5,553 nt of DNA from Ruminiclostridium sp. (GCA_003535195.1 DOHN01000183.1:6882-12434), one strand, 5' to 3'; shown: positions 1 through 5,553, numbered from the stretch's first letter. Numbers and translations: made by a program. The notes: generated from the letters alone by a model not told the origin.

Positions 1-470
1 TCCTTAACCACAGTGAACTCCTTTTCCGGAATCTTCCCCAGATACTGGTCCTTAAAAGCCGGCTCGGCGCCCTTAGAACCCAGGCCGGGAGTTTCATTAT
101 GGCTTACCAGGGAGACACCGGTAATGCTTGCTTCCTTGCTGATACCCACAAATAAGTGAATACTCCCGCCATAGCCGCTGCTTATGGCTGACACTACATA
201 GCCAATGGTCTCCCCATTCTTTTGAGCCTCGTAAACCTTGCTGATTCTCTCGGTAACCGCAAAGCCCTGTGCTGTAAGCTCTTCAGCAGACTTGGCATCA
301 AGGAATCCATCCGCTCCCGGAAATACTTCTTTCAGGCTTTCCTGCTCGGCAAGCCTGTTATTCTCGGCAATAATAGGTTCGGTCACACCATTTACATAGG
401 CAAGGGCTCCTGTAACTACGGCGCAAATTATAAACAGAATCAGGGCGGGCTTAATGATCTCCTTAAACAC
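1..470 (-). CDS. rnfG: Electron transport complex subunit RnfG (partial, C-terminus beyond the window)
   Basis: RnfG is the membrane-anchored flavoprotein of the Rnf complex, carrying covalently bound FMN on the outer face of the membrane. The 156 visible codons read MFKEIIKPALILFIICAVV at the start, giving one membrane segment at about residues 8-26. The FMN-binding domain follows, recognisable from GYGG at 99-102 and HNETPGLG at 124-131. The window ends just before the expected flavinylation motif (S-G-A-T type), so the FMN-bearing threonine cannot be checked. The start is a GTG at 470-468. It overlaps the end of rnfD by 8 bases and sits 8 bases after a GGAGG (479-483) inside rnfD, which suggests translational coupling. 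Another in-frame GTG at 479-477 overlaps that ribosome binding site and is less likely. Family identity is secure from motifs and from position after rnfC and rnfD. Confidence 0.93.
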   Translation of the reverse strand, partial: MFKEIIKPALILFIICAVVTGALAYVNGVTEPIIAENNRLAEQESLKEVFPGADGFLDAKSAEELTAQGFAVTERISKVYEAQKNGETIGYVVSAISSGYGGSIHLFVGISKEASITGVSLVSHNETPGLGSKGAEPAFKDQYLGKIPEKEFTVVK

Positions 471-1395
471 GCGCGCCACCTCCAAATCTTTTTGGCTTTG
501 TATAGCGATCAATCAAAGGAACCGTCACATTCATAAGAAGTATGGCATAGGAAACGCCTTCGGGCATATTGGTGTAGAGCCTGAATAGCATGGTTAAGGC
601 ACCGCAGCCCAAAGCATAGATAATAACGCCCTTTTTGGTCATGGGACTAGTCGTATAATCGGTAGCCATAAATATTGCACCTAAGAGAAGGCCGCCGGCC
701 AGCACATAATAAAACGGATTTGCTCCCGCTATCAGAGCAATAACGGCGACGGTACCCACGTATATGACGGGTATATGCCAGGATATGACACCGCGCACAA
801 GAAGGTAAACACCGCCTATAATCAATGCCAGGGCAGAAGTTTCTCCCAAGGAGCCCCCTATTCTGCCCAGGAACATATTCAAAAGGCCGGGCAGCTCCCC
901 GCCTTCCTTCAAGACTCCAAGGGGTGTGGCATAGGATATCACATCGACTTCCGCAGCCAATGGCTGGGTCCAGGTGGTCATCTTCGTTCCGTAGGATACC
1001 AGGAGAAAGGCTCGGGCTGCAAGAGCGGGATTGACAAAATTCTGGCCAAGACCGCCGAACAGCTGCTTGACAATGACAATGGCAAACAGGGATCCTACAA
1101 TGGCCATCCATACCGGCAGATCCGGCGGGAGGTTCAGGGCCAGCAGAAGCCCTGTCACCACTGCACTTAAATCACTTATTGTATTGCTGCGCTTTAATAC
1201 TTTTCTCATTAAATATTCAAAGGCCACGCTGGACAGAACGGTAACTGCAATCAGCAGTGCTGCATTCAAGCCAAAGAAATAGATGCCTGCAAAGGCTGCC
1301 GGAAGAAGTGCAATAAGGACATCCAGCATAATCCTCCGGGTGGTGGCCTCACTCCTGATATGAGGAGAAGAACTCACCTGTAACATCTTATCCAA
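463..1395 (-). CDS. rnfD: Electron transport complex subunit RnfD
   Basis: RnfD is an integral membrane flavoprotein of the Rnf ferredoxin:NAD+ oxidoreductase, homologous to NqrB, and part of the electron and ion path through the membrane. The 310-residue product has the family's opening VSSSPHIRS (7-15), about nine hydrophobic segments, the conserved GLGQNFVNPALAARAF stretch (115-130), and ATDYTTSP (244-251) near the C-terminus. The probable covalent FMN site is Thr157 in D-V-I-S-Y-A-T-P (151-158). The start is taken as TTG at 1395-1393: GGGGG at 1403-1407 lies 7 bases upstream, and the resulting MDKMLQVSSSPH matches the usual N-terminus. The ATG three codons later would be 16 bases from that site. 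The gene begins 60 bases after rnfC, with no clear terminator between, and overlaps rnfG. Length is normal for the family. Confidence 0.95.
   Translation of the reverse strand: MDKMLQVSSSPHIRSEATTRRIMLDVLIALLPAAFAGIYFFGLNAALLIAVTVLSSVAFEYLMRKVLKRSNTISDLSAVVTGLLLALNLPPDLPVWMAIVGSLFAIVIVKQLFGGLGQNFVNPALAARAFLLVSYGTKMTTWTQPLAAEVDVISYATPLGVLKEGGELPGLLNMFLGRIGGSLGETSALALIIGGVYLLVRGVISWHIPVIYVGTVAVIALIAGANPFYYVLAGGLLLGAIFMATDYTTSPMTKKGVIIYALGCGALTMLFRLYTNMPEGVSYAILLMNVTVPLIDRYTKPKRFGGGARV
479..483 (-). promoter_or_regulatory. Ribosome binding site of rnfG inside rnfD
   Basis: GGAGG on the minus strand lies within the Gly-Gly-Gly codons near the rnfD C-terminus, 8 bases before the GTG at 470. It decides the rnfG start and means that ribosomes finishing rnfD pass directly over the rnfG initiation site. 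Confidence 0.75.
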
Positions 1396-1402
1396 AATTA
1401 TT

Positions 1403-1407
1403 CCCCC
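1403..1407 (-). promoter_or_regulatory. Ribosome binding site of rnfD (supports the TTG start)
   Basis: GGGGG followed by AA on the minus strand lies 7 bases before the TTG at 1395. The 60-base rnfC-rnfD gap has only a weak short stem (GCTGC with GCAGC) and no T-run, so read-through from rnfC is expected. Confidence 0.6.
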
Positions 1408-1455
1408 AATCTTTGCTGCTTCAAAATTGCTGCAGCTTTAAATTACGCAATCAGA

Positions 1456-2769
1456 CTACTTTTTTACTGTTCTGCGAAGATGGTCTTTACCCAGACGAAT
1501 GGACTGGACGATAAGACGCTTGGCCGGGCAGGCATACACGCATGAGCCGCATTCTATACAATCTGTTATATTGTATTGTCCTATGCTTTCAAAGTCATTT
1601 GCTTTGACAAGCCGGTCCAGTTCAAAGGGCAGCAGATTCATAGGACAGGCCTTTACACATCTTCCGCACCTGATGCAGGGACTTTCCTCGGGAATCGCGG
1701 CCTTTTTTTCATCAAGGGCCAGGATCGCATTATTGTTTTTAATGATGGGAATTTCCAGCGAAGGTAGCGCCACCCCCATCATAGGCCCGCCCATAATAAT
1801 TTTGGAGGGCTCGGTTGAAAAGCCTCCGCAAAAATCAATGACTTCTTGAATGGAGGTACCGATCAGGACTTCCACATTCTTCGGATTTTTCACCGCAGAG
1901 CCGTCAACGGTAAGGCGCTTCTTTATCAAAGGCATCCCCGTCTTCAGATAATTTGCCAAAAAAGAAACGCTCCCCACGTTCATAACGATGCAGGCAGCAT
2001 CTGCCGGTAGTTTTCCGGGGGGTACCTGACGTCCCGTCAGTGCAAAAATCAGCATTTTTTCCGCTCCCTGGGGATATCTGGATTTCAGGCTGCACACCTT
2101 GATTTCCGGTATGGCGCTTATGGCCTCGGACAGCTTTTTAATAGCTTCCGGTTTATTGTCCTCGACACCAATGATTGCTCTTGGTATTTCTGTCCATTTC
2201 ATCACCTGCCGGATACCTTCCACAATAGCAGGCGTATTTTCAATGCATTCGCGGTTGTCCGAGGTAATATAAGGTTCACACTCGGCAGCATTGATAATCA
2301 GTGTATCAACCTTTGTTTCCTTAGGTGGATTAAGCTTTATATGGGTAGGAAAACCTGCACCGCCAAGGCCTGTGAGTCCGGAAGCACGGACAGCTTTCAA
2401 AAAGGCTTCCTGACTGTCCACCACGGGCGGCTTTACACCTTCGAAAACTTCCTGCCGGCCATCGGGAGCAATCTCAACACAGACGATGGGGCTGCTTCCT
2501 GAAATAATCCGGCTCTCTACCGATGTTACGGTTCCGGAAACACTGGAATAAATAGGCGCTGAAACAAAGGCTTCCGTATCACCAATCAGCTGGCCTACCT
2601 TGACAGGATCTCCTTTTTTAACAACGGGCTGGCAAGGTGCGCCGATATGTTGTACCATTGGAATGACAACTTTGGAAGGAACCCCCATTAATACAGTAGC
2701 GCAATCCTTTGTATGCTTGGACTGCGGAGGATGCACACCACCTTTAAAAACATGTAATTCCATTTTCAT
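1456..2769 (-). CDS. rnfC: Electron transport complex subunit RnfC
   Basis: RnfC is the peripheral cytoplasmic subunit of Rnf that exchanges electrons with NAD(H). It resembles the flavin/NADH module of complex I (NuoF type) and contributes two [4Fe-4S] clusters. The 437-residue product shows, in order: an N-terminal RnfC barrel-sandwich region (about 1-110); the glycine-rich GLTGLGGAGFPT nucleotide/FMN loop (131-142) followed by NAAECEPY (160-167); an SLBB-like region (about 260-330); and a ferredoxin-like C-terminus with Cys365, 368, 371, 375 and Cys404, 407, 410, 414 in two CxxCxxCxxxCP motifs. The ATG at 2769 is preceded by GGAG (2775-2778) at 5 bases; a second ATG two codons later is 11 bases away. 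It is the first gene of the operon and lies downstream of the regulatory region at 2827-3009. Length and all cluster ligands are normal. Confidence 0.97.
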   Translation of the reverse strand: MKMELHVFKGGVHPPQSKHTKDCATVLMGVPSKVVIPMVQHIGAPCQPVVKKGDPVKVGQLIGDTEAFVSAPIYSSVSGTVTSVESRIISGSSPIVCVEIAPDGRQEVFEGVKPPVVDSQEAFLKAVRASGLTGLGGAGFPTHIKLNPPKETKVDTLIINAAECEPYITSDNRECIENTPAIVEGIRQVMKWTEIPRAIIGVEDNKPEAIKKLSEAISAIPEIKVCSLKSRYPQGAEKMLIFALTGRQVPPGKLPADAACIVMNVGSVSFLANYLKTGMPLIKKRLTVDGSAVKNPKNVEVLIGTSIQEVIDFCGGFSTEPSKIIMGGPMMGVALPSLEIPIIKNNNAILALDEKKAAIPEESPCIRCGRCVKACPMNLLPFELDRLVKANDFESIGQYNITDCIECGSCVYACPAKRLIVQSIRLGKDHLRRTVKK

Positions 2770-2839
2770 ATCAACTCCATCTACTATTTAAAACTGATAA
2801 AACGTGCATGAAAGAACGACTTGTACATGTTATGTATTT

Positions 2840-2868
2840 AGTATACATTCACCGTTGATAGACATCAA
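2840..2868 (-). promoter_or_regulatory. Candidate proximal promoter of rnfC (sigma-A type)
   Basis: On the minus strand, a -35 TTGATG (2868-2863, 4 of 6 consensus) and a -10 TATACT (2845-2840, 5 of 6) are separated by 17 bases. Transcription would start near 2833, giving a leader of about 64 bases before rnfC. The -35 is one arm of the TTGAT-N4-ATCAA dyad. This is the best-scoring promoter by eye in the region. Confidence 0.6.
2855..2868. promoter_or_regulatory. FNR/CRP-family-type operator dyad
   Basis: TTGAT-AGAC-ATCAA matches the classical FNR box TTGAT-N4-ATCAA at all ten specified bases. It overlaps the -35 of the proximal rnf promoter, a place where a bound protein would block RNA polymerase. 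Alternatively, its centre (2861.5) is 32 bases from the centre of a weaker -10 TAACAT (2832-2827), which is the class II activator arrangement (-41.5). The regulator is not in the window, and Gram-positive FNR proteins can recognise other sequences, so its identity is open. Confidence 0.45.
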
Positions 2869-2934
2869 TTAAATATTGGCTGTAAATCAAAAGTTCGCTG
2901 TTTCCCATAAAAGCAGGCAAATTTTTTAGTTTAA

Positions 2935-2944
2935 AATACGTATT
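2935..2944. repeat. Ten-base perfect palindrome
   Basis: AATACGTATT is a perfect palindrome between the two candidate rnf promoters. It could be a binding site for a small dimeric regulator. AT-rich palindromes of this size also arise by chance, so function is not established. Confidence 0.25.
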
Positions 2945-2969
2945 GTTTTTCTTTGGCTAATCTATTAGA

Positions 2970-2998
2970 ATATTACTTAAGATAGGTTAATTTGTTAA
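2970..2998 (-). promoter_or_regulatory. Candidate distal promoter of rnfC, overlapped by a Rex-like site
   Basis: On the minus strand, a -35 TTAACA (2998-2993, 5 of 6 consensus) lies 17 bases from a -10 TAATAT (2975-2970, 4 of 6). The start would be near 2963, with a leader of roughly 190 bases. The weaker -10 lowers confidence, but the -35 falls inside the Rex-like operator, as expected for a Rex-repressed promoter. Confidence 0.4.
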
Positions 2999-3009
2999 TT
3001 TTTTAACTC
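2992..3009. promoter_or_regulatory. Rex-like redox operator
   Basis: TTGTTAA-TTTT-TTAACTC matches the known Rex consensus TTGTTAA-N4-TTAACAA at 12 of 14 specified bases; only the last two differ. Rex represses fermentative and redox genes when NAD+ is high relative to NADH, and releases DNA when NADH rises. The site overlaps a candidate -35 of an rnfC promoter, so control of rnf is the natural reading. The rex gene itself is not in the window. Confidence 0.5.
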
Positions 3010-3114
3010 GGTAAAGCCTGCTCAAAGCAGCATTTCCCCGGTGTCGGCAAATCCCTCTCAAATCCAATGTATATCAGGCTTTAGCCCTTGTTTGGAGGGT
3101 TGTTTCAGACCGAG
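3007..3114. repeat. Nested inverted-repeat block (possible structured RNA or insertion remnant)
   Basis: CTCGGT (3007-3012) pairs with ACCGAG (3109-3114). Directly inside, AAAGCCTG (3013-3020) pairs perfectly with CAGGCTTT (3075-3082). On the 3' side a small hairpin CCCT/AGGG (3085-3088, 3096-3099) sits between them, giving a three-way-junction layout. On the plus strand the outer stem is followed by AATTTTT, but 6 pairs are too few for a confident terminator. I do not recognise it as a known riboswitch. Its composition differs from the AT-rich DNA on its rnfC side, so a decayed insertion is equally possible. Confidence 0.35.
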
Positions 3115-3171
3115 AATTTTTGCGAGATTCCCAGAAGCTCAATAAAAAGTCCAGAATGTGTAAATCCAATG

Positions 3172-3195
3172 AAGCAGACTCATCAATGACTGCTT
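3172..3195. repeat. Small inverted repeat
   Basis: AAGCAG (3172-3177) and CTGCTT (3190-3195) form a 6-base stem around 12 bases, with TCA/TGA able to pair further inside. No T-run follows on either strand, so it is not a convincing terminator. It could belong to the same element as the 3007-3114 block. Confidence 0.25.
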
Positions 3196-3258
3196 AAGAA
3201 GTGTAAGTTCTAATGGTTCTTTAATCAAATTATACTATTATTATTAATCTGGCGGCCA

Positions 3259-3264
3259 TATAAT
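3259..3264 (+). promoter_or_regulatory. Candidate -10 element for the small membrane protein gene
   Basis: A perfect TATAAT lies 39 bases before the ATG, but no good sigma-A -35 is found 16-18 bases upstream, where the sequence is mostly T and A. Read as CATATAAT (3257-3264) it is one base from the sporulation SigE -10 CATACAAT, and a weak SigE-like -35, CTATTATT (3235-3242), stands 14 bases away. A second possible -10, TATACT, is at 3231-3236 with a poor -35. Which sigma factor acts here cannot be decided. Confidence 0.35.
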
Positions 3265-3289
3265 GAAAATAAAGTGAATCAATACATAC

Positions 3290-3295
3290 AGGAGG
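3290..3295 (+). promoter_or_regulatory. Ribosome binding site deciding the start of the small gene
   Basis: AGGAGG stands 8 bases before the ATG at 3304. It rules out the upstream in-frame GTG/ATG-like starts near 3274, which have no comparable site and would place AGGAGG inside the coding region. Confidence 0.85.
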
Positions 3296-3303
3296 TCATC
3301 TTT

Positions 3304-3531
3304 ATGGATAGTATTGTAAATTTCATTGTTGATTTTAAGGATACCGTTATTCACAAATTCGGGACGGTATTAGGTACTGTTGTCCTGGTGGTTTGCGCTG
3401 TGGTGGCCCTTTCTATTATCGTGTTTCTGCTGAAAACCTTTTTAGGGATCGCCATCGGGCTTATTATAGCAGCTGCGGTCATTTTAGGAATATACAAGCT
3501 GACCGAGTTTTTCAAGAAAAAGAGATCATAA
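3304..3531 (+). CDS. Small hydrophobic membrane protein of unknown function (75 aa)
   Basis: I do not recognise a family. The 75-residue product starts MDSIVNFIVDFKDTVIHKF, a moderately amphipathic stretch. Two hydrophobic segments follow at about residues 22-43 and 46-64, joined only by Lys44-Thr45, and the basic tail ends KKKRS. This suggests a tight membrane hairpin, or one long bent segment, with the tail in the cytoplasm. There is no cleavable signal peptide and no catalytic or metal-binding motif; the only cysteine, Cys31, lies in the membrane. The AGGAGG 8 bases before the ATG is near ideal, and a terminator follows directly, so it looks like a real single-gene transcription unit. It is divergent from rnfC and convergent with the hydratase gene. 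A role in membrane stress, sporulation or as a small complex subunit is possible, but nothing visible decides this. Confidence 0.8.
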   Translation: MDSIVNFIVDFKDTVIHKFGTVLGTVVLVVCAVVALSIIVFLLKTFLGIAIGLIIAAAVILGIYKLTEFFKKKRS

Positions 3532-3568
3532 AATGGAGCACCTCCCTTAAAAAAGGAGGTGCTCTATT
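3532..3568. terminator. Bidirectional intrinsic terminator between convergent genes
   Basis: GAGCACCTCC (3536-3545) pairs perfectly with GGAGGTGCTC (3555-3564) around a 9-base loop. One G-T pair and three A/T pairs extend the stem to 14. It begins at the stop codon of the small gene and ends two bases before the hydratase stop. The T-run after the stem is interrupted on both strands (TATT on plus, ATTTTA on minus), so efficiency is uncertain, but the stem is strong. Confidence 0.85.
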
Positions 3569-3570
3569 CA

Positions 3571-5553
3571 TCAAACTCTGTTTTTTGTCATGGCATAATA
3601 GTTAATAAGGCTTCCGCACAGGATGATCTCTCTTTCATCCTTTGTCAGATTCTTTAAATAGAGCTTCAAAGTCTTCATCTCATTGCCGGCAACGATTTTG
3701 GCTTCTATTTCCTCCCGGCCCGATTCCACTGCCTTCCGAATTCCCGGAATTAAAATGTAGGTATCAGGTTCCAGATTGAATTCTTCCGACGAATCCATAG
3801 TAAACGGGAGAATCCCCCAGTTGATCAGATTGCTTCTATAGCGTTTGGTGGCATATTCATAGGCCATATTCGCACATCCTCCCAGCACTCTTTGGCAGGA
3901 CGCCGCTTGTTCTCTGGCCGATCCGTCTCCCGGCTTGCATGCAAAAATGGCAGAGCCCAGGCTGGTTTTTCGTATAAAGCCCTGAGGATCTGTTTGACCC
4001 AGCAGCTTTAACACAGGGTCCAGCCCAAGCTTGCCGGCATCCCCTTCTTCCTTCCGGATCAGCTCTCTTCTCCGGTTTTCCATGGTTTGAACGGCCTTGG
4101 CCTTCCCCACATACTGCGGATCCTTCCTTGAAAGAGTAAATTCAGCCAGTTTCAGCGGGTTTGACCGGTACGATGAGGTCTCGCCCGAAGGGATCAGCTC
4201 ATCGGTAGTGGTCACAGGATCCTTAATAACCGTAACAAGCTTTAAGAGCAGGTTTTCGGTAAGGGGAATCATTTCCGGCCAGTCTGCAATATTAGGGCCA
4301 AACTTTAGTTCCGCGTCCGTCACAGGCTTTTTATAGCCGTTATAGACCCGCTTCTCATAGATTGTTCTGTTAAAGCTGTAGTCTTTCGGAACCTCTGGAA
4401 TATCCAGCTCAGTAGCGGGTGTTAGCACGCCCCCGTGCAGGGCGGTAGCCGCAATAGACCTGGCATCCATAAGGGCTACAGAAGCCAGTTGGCCGTTTCC
4501 AGGCTTGGAGCCCTCCCTGTTGGGGAAGTTGCGGGTTGTGTGCCGGATGCTCAGTGCGTTATTGGCAGGAACATCCCCGGCGCCAAAGCAAGGCCCGCAG
4601 AAGGCCGTTTTAATAATGGCTCCTGTTTCAAGCAGCTTTGCCGCAGCACCATTTTTCATCAATTCATAATAGATGGGCTGGCTGGCCGGATACACGCTTA
4701 ATGTAAACGCATCATTTCCGATAAATTGATGATCCAGTATGGCAGCCGCTTCACAGATATTTTCAAAGGTACCGCCCGAACAGCCTGCAATAATCCCCTG
4801 CTCCACTTTGATTTTTCCGTTGATGATTTTATCTGTCAGTGAAAAACGGAGATTGGGATTGTCTATCTGTTTTTGGCACTCTATTTCGGTCTGGCGAAGT
4901 ATGTCTTCCCCATTGGCGTTAAGCTCTTTAATGGTATAAACATTACTGGGATGGAACGGAAGGGCTATCATCGATTCAATTCTGCCCAAATCAACCCTGA
5001 CAGCCCCGTCATAATAGGCTGTTTTGCCGGGCGCCAACGGCGCATAATCCTGAGGTCTGCCGTGGATCGTATAATATTCCTGGACCTTTTCGTCAGTGCA
5101 CCAGATAGAGCTAAGGCATGTTGTTTCAGTGGTCATTACATCGATGCCGTTTCGGTAATCCACCGAGAGGCTCCGGATGCCGGGGCCCACAAATTCAAGA
5201 ATTTTATTCTTAACAAACCCCTTCTTAAATACCGCCCCTATCACAGCAAGCGCGACGTCCTGTGGGCCCACGCCCGGTGCGGGGGTTCCCTCCAAATAAA
5301 CTGCGACGACTTCGGGACGGGCGATATCATAGGTATTGCTTAAAAGCTGCTTTACAAGCTCAGGTCCTCCTTCGCCGACACCCATGGTTCCAAGGGCGCC
5401 GTATCGCGTATGGCTGTCCGAACCCAGAATCATATTGCCTCCTGCAGAAAGCATTTCTCTTGCAAACTGGTGAATTACCGCCTGATGAGGTGGTACATAG
5501 ATTCCACCATATTTTTTCGCACAGGAAAGTCCAAACATATGATCATCTTCATT
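3571..5553 (-). CDS. Aconitase-superfamily hydratase, YbhJ type (partial, N-terminus beyond the window)
   Basis: A predicted cytoplasmic [4Fe-4S] hydro-lyase of the aconitase superfamily; the substrate of the YbhJ branch is not established. About 660 residues are visible, and the frame is open to the window edge, so roughly 100 N-terminal residues are missing if it matches the usual length of about 750. Counting from the Met encoded at 5538-5536: DSHT (41-44), cluster ligands Cys253 in AGCSGG and Cys314/Cys317 in CGPC, the R-N-F-P-N-R pair Arg336/Arg341 matching aconitase substrate arginines, and a C-terminal swivel domain with GDGSARE (537-543). Ser540 would be the catalytic serine. The second serine of aconitase's GSSRE is Ala541 here. 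The Met at 5538 is internal, because NEDDH precedes it and no ribosome binding site is present. It ends at the shared terminator; its promoter is off the window. Family confidence is high, function low. Confidence 0.9.
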   Translation of the reverse strand, partial: NEDDHMFGLSCAKKYGGIYVPPHQAVIHQFAREMLSAGGNMILGSDSHTRYGALGTMGVGEGGPELVKQLLSNTYDIARPEVVAVYLEGTPAPGVGPQDVALAVIGAVFKKGFVKNKILEFVGPGIRSLSVDYRNGIDVMTTETTCLSSIWCTDEKVQEYYTIHGRPQDYAPLAPGKTAYYDGAVRVDLGRIESMIALPFHPSNVYTIKELNANGEDILRQTEIECQKQIDNPNLRFSLTDKIINGKIKVEQGIIAGCSGGTFENICEAAAILDHQFIGNDAFTLSVYPASQPIYYELMKNGAAAKLLETGAIIKTAFCGPCFGAGDVPANNALSIRHTTRNFPNREGSKPGNGQLASVALMDARSIAATALHGGVLTPATELDIPEVPKDYSFNRTIYEKRVYNGYKKPVTDAELKFGPNIADWPEMIPLTENLLLKLVTVIKDPVTTTDELIPSGETSSYRSNPLKLAEFTLSRKDPQYVGKAKAVQTMENRRRELIRKEEGDAGKLGLDPVLKLLGQTDPQGFIRKTSLGSAIFACKPGDGSAREQAASCQRVLGGCANMAYEYATKRYRSNLINWGILPFTMDSSEEFNLEPDTYILIPGIRKAVESGREEIEAKIVAGNEMKTLKLYLKNLTKDEREIILCGSLINYYAMTKNRV

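Larger units (their letters stand above)
2770..3303. other. Intergenic control region between rnfC and the small membrane protein gene
   Basis: About 530 bases without a supported gene. From 2770 to about 3005 it is strongly AT-rich and contains the candidate rnf promoters and operators. From about 3007 to 3200 it is visibly richer in GC, with inverted repeats, and one plus-strand frame stays open for 60 codons (3015-3194) but has no ribosome binding site or plausible start. A 10-base direct repeat, AAATCCAATG, occurs at 3060-3069 and 3162-3171. From 3200 to 3303 it is AT-rich again and holds the promoter region of the small gene. Confidence 0.7.

Noticed and set aside
222..536. Plus-strand open frame of 104 codons opposite rnfG and the end of rnfD
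   Set aside because: RnfG motifs are read on the minus strand across the same bases; no ribosome binding site before the plus-strand start.
647..1111. Minus-strand open frame of 154 codons overlapping rnfD in another frame
   Set aside because: The rnfD frame carries the family motifs throughout; this one gives a Cys/Arg-rich translation typical of an out-of-frame shadow.
775..1170. Plus-strand open frame of 131 codons within rnfD
   Set aside because: It lies antisense to conserved RnfD sequence, so it is a by-product of rnfD codon use; no start signals.
1396..1455. Hairpin or terminator in the rnfC-rnfD gap
   Set aside because: Only a 5-base GCTGC/GCAGC stem with a large loop and no T-run; more likely a plain spacer with the rnfD ribosome binding site.
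3007..3120. Intrinsic terminator (outer stem ACCGAG followed by AATTTTT)
   Set aside because: The stem next to the T-run is only 6 pairs and closes a loop of almost 100 bases, so it is not a normal terminator; kept only as a possible structured element.
3274..3303. Longer start for the small membrane protein (85 residues)
   Set aside because: The extra codons would contain the AGGAGG site itself, and no ribosome binding site precedes 3274; the ATG at 3304 is much better placed.
3393..3605. Plus-strand open frame of 70 codons overlapping the small gene and the terminator
   Set aside because: It is out of frame with the well-initiated small gene and runs through the terminator hairpin.
4873..5343. 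Long plus-strand open frame of 156 codons within the hydratase gene
   Set aside because: It is antisense to a well-conserved aconitase-family frame, has no ribosome binding site, and its translation shows no recognisable motif.

Overview
The window looks like part of the chromosome of an anaerobic member of the Firmicutes, most likely Clostridia. This rests on three things: an rnf cluster in the clostridial order rnfC-rnfD-rnfG, strong AGGAGG-type ribosome binding sites, and a Rex-type operator sequence. I cannot name the genus from the sequence.

Layout. Positions 1-2769 (minus strand) carry the start of an rnf operon, read rnfC, then rnfD, then rnfG. rnfG is cut by the left edge of the window, and rnfE, rnfA and rnfB would be expected beyond it. 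Positions 2770-3303 form a gap of about 530 bases without a supported gene. The half next to rnfC is AT-rich and holds two candidate rnf promoters, one overlapped by a Rex-like operator and one by a perfect TTGAT-N4-ATCAA dyad of the FNR type. The other half holds a less AT-rich inverted-repeat block that may be a structured RNA or a remnant of an inserted element. Positions 3304-3531 (plus strand) encode a 75-residue membrane protein I do not recognise. A hairpin terminator at 3532-3568 is shared with the convergent gene at 3571-5553 (minus strand), an aconitase-superfamily hydratase of the YbhJ type whose N-terminus lies beyond the right edge.

How it fits together. Rnf is a membrane complex that moves electrons from reduced ferredoxin to NAD+ and pumps Na+ or H+. 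RnfC is the NADH-side flavin/iron-sulfur subunit, RnfD a membrane flavoprotein, and RnfG a membrane-anchored flavoprotein. A Rex site would tie rnf expression to the NADH/NAD+ ratio, and an FNR-type site to another redox or effector signal. Both regulatory assignments are inferred from motif matches only. The hydratase and the small membrane protein are neighbours on separate transcription units; nothing in the sequence links them functionally to Rnf.

I see no mobile-element gene, CRISPR array, tRNA or rRNA. The main points of interest are the rnf control region, the inverted-repeat block, and the unassigned small membrane protein.
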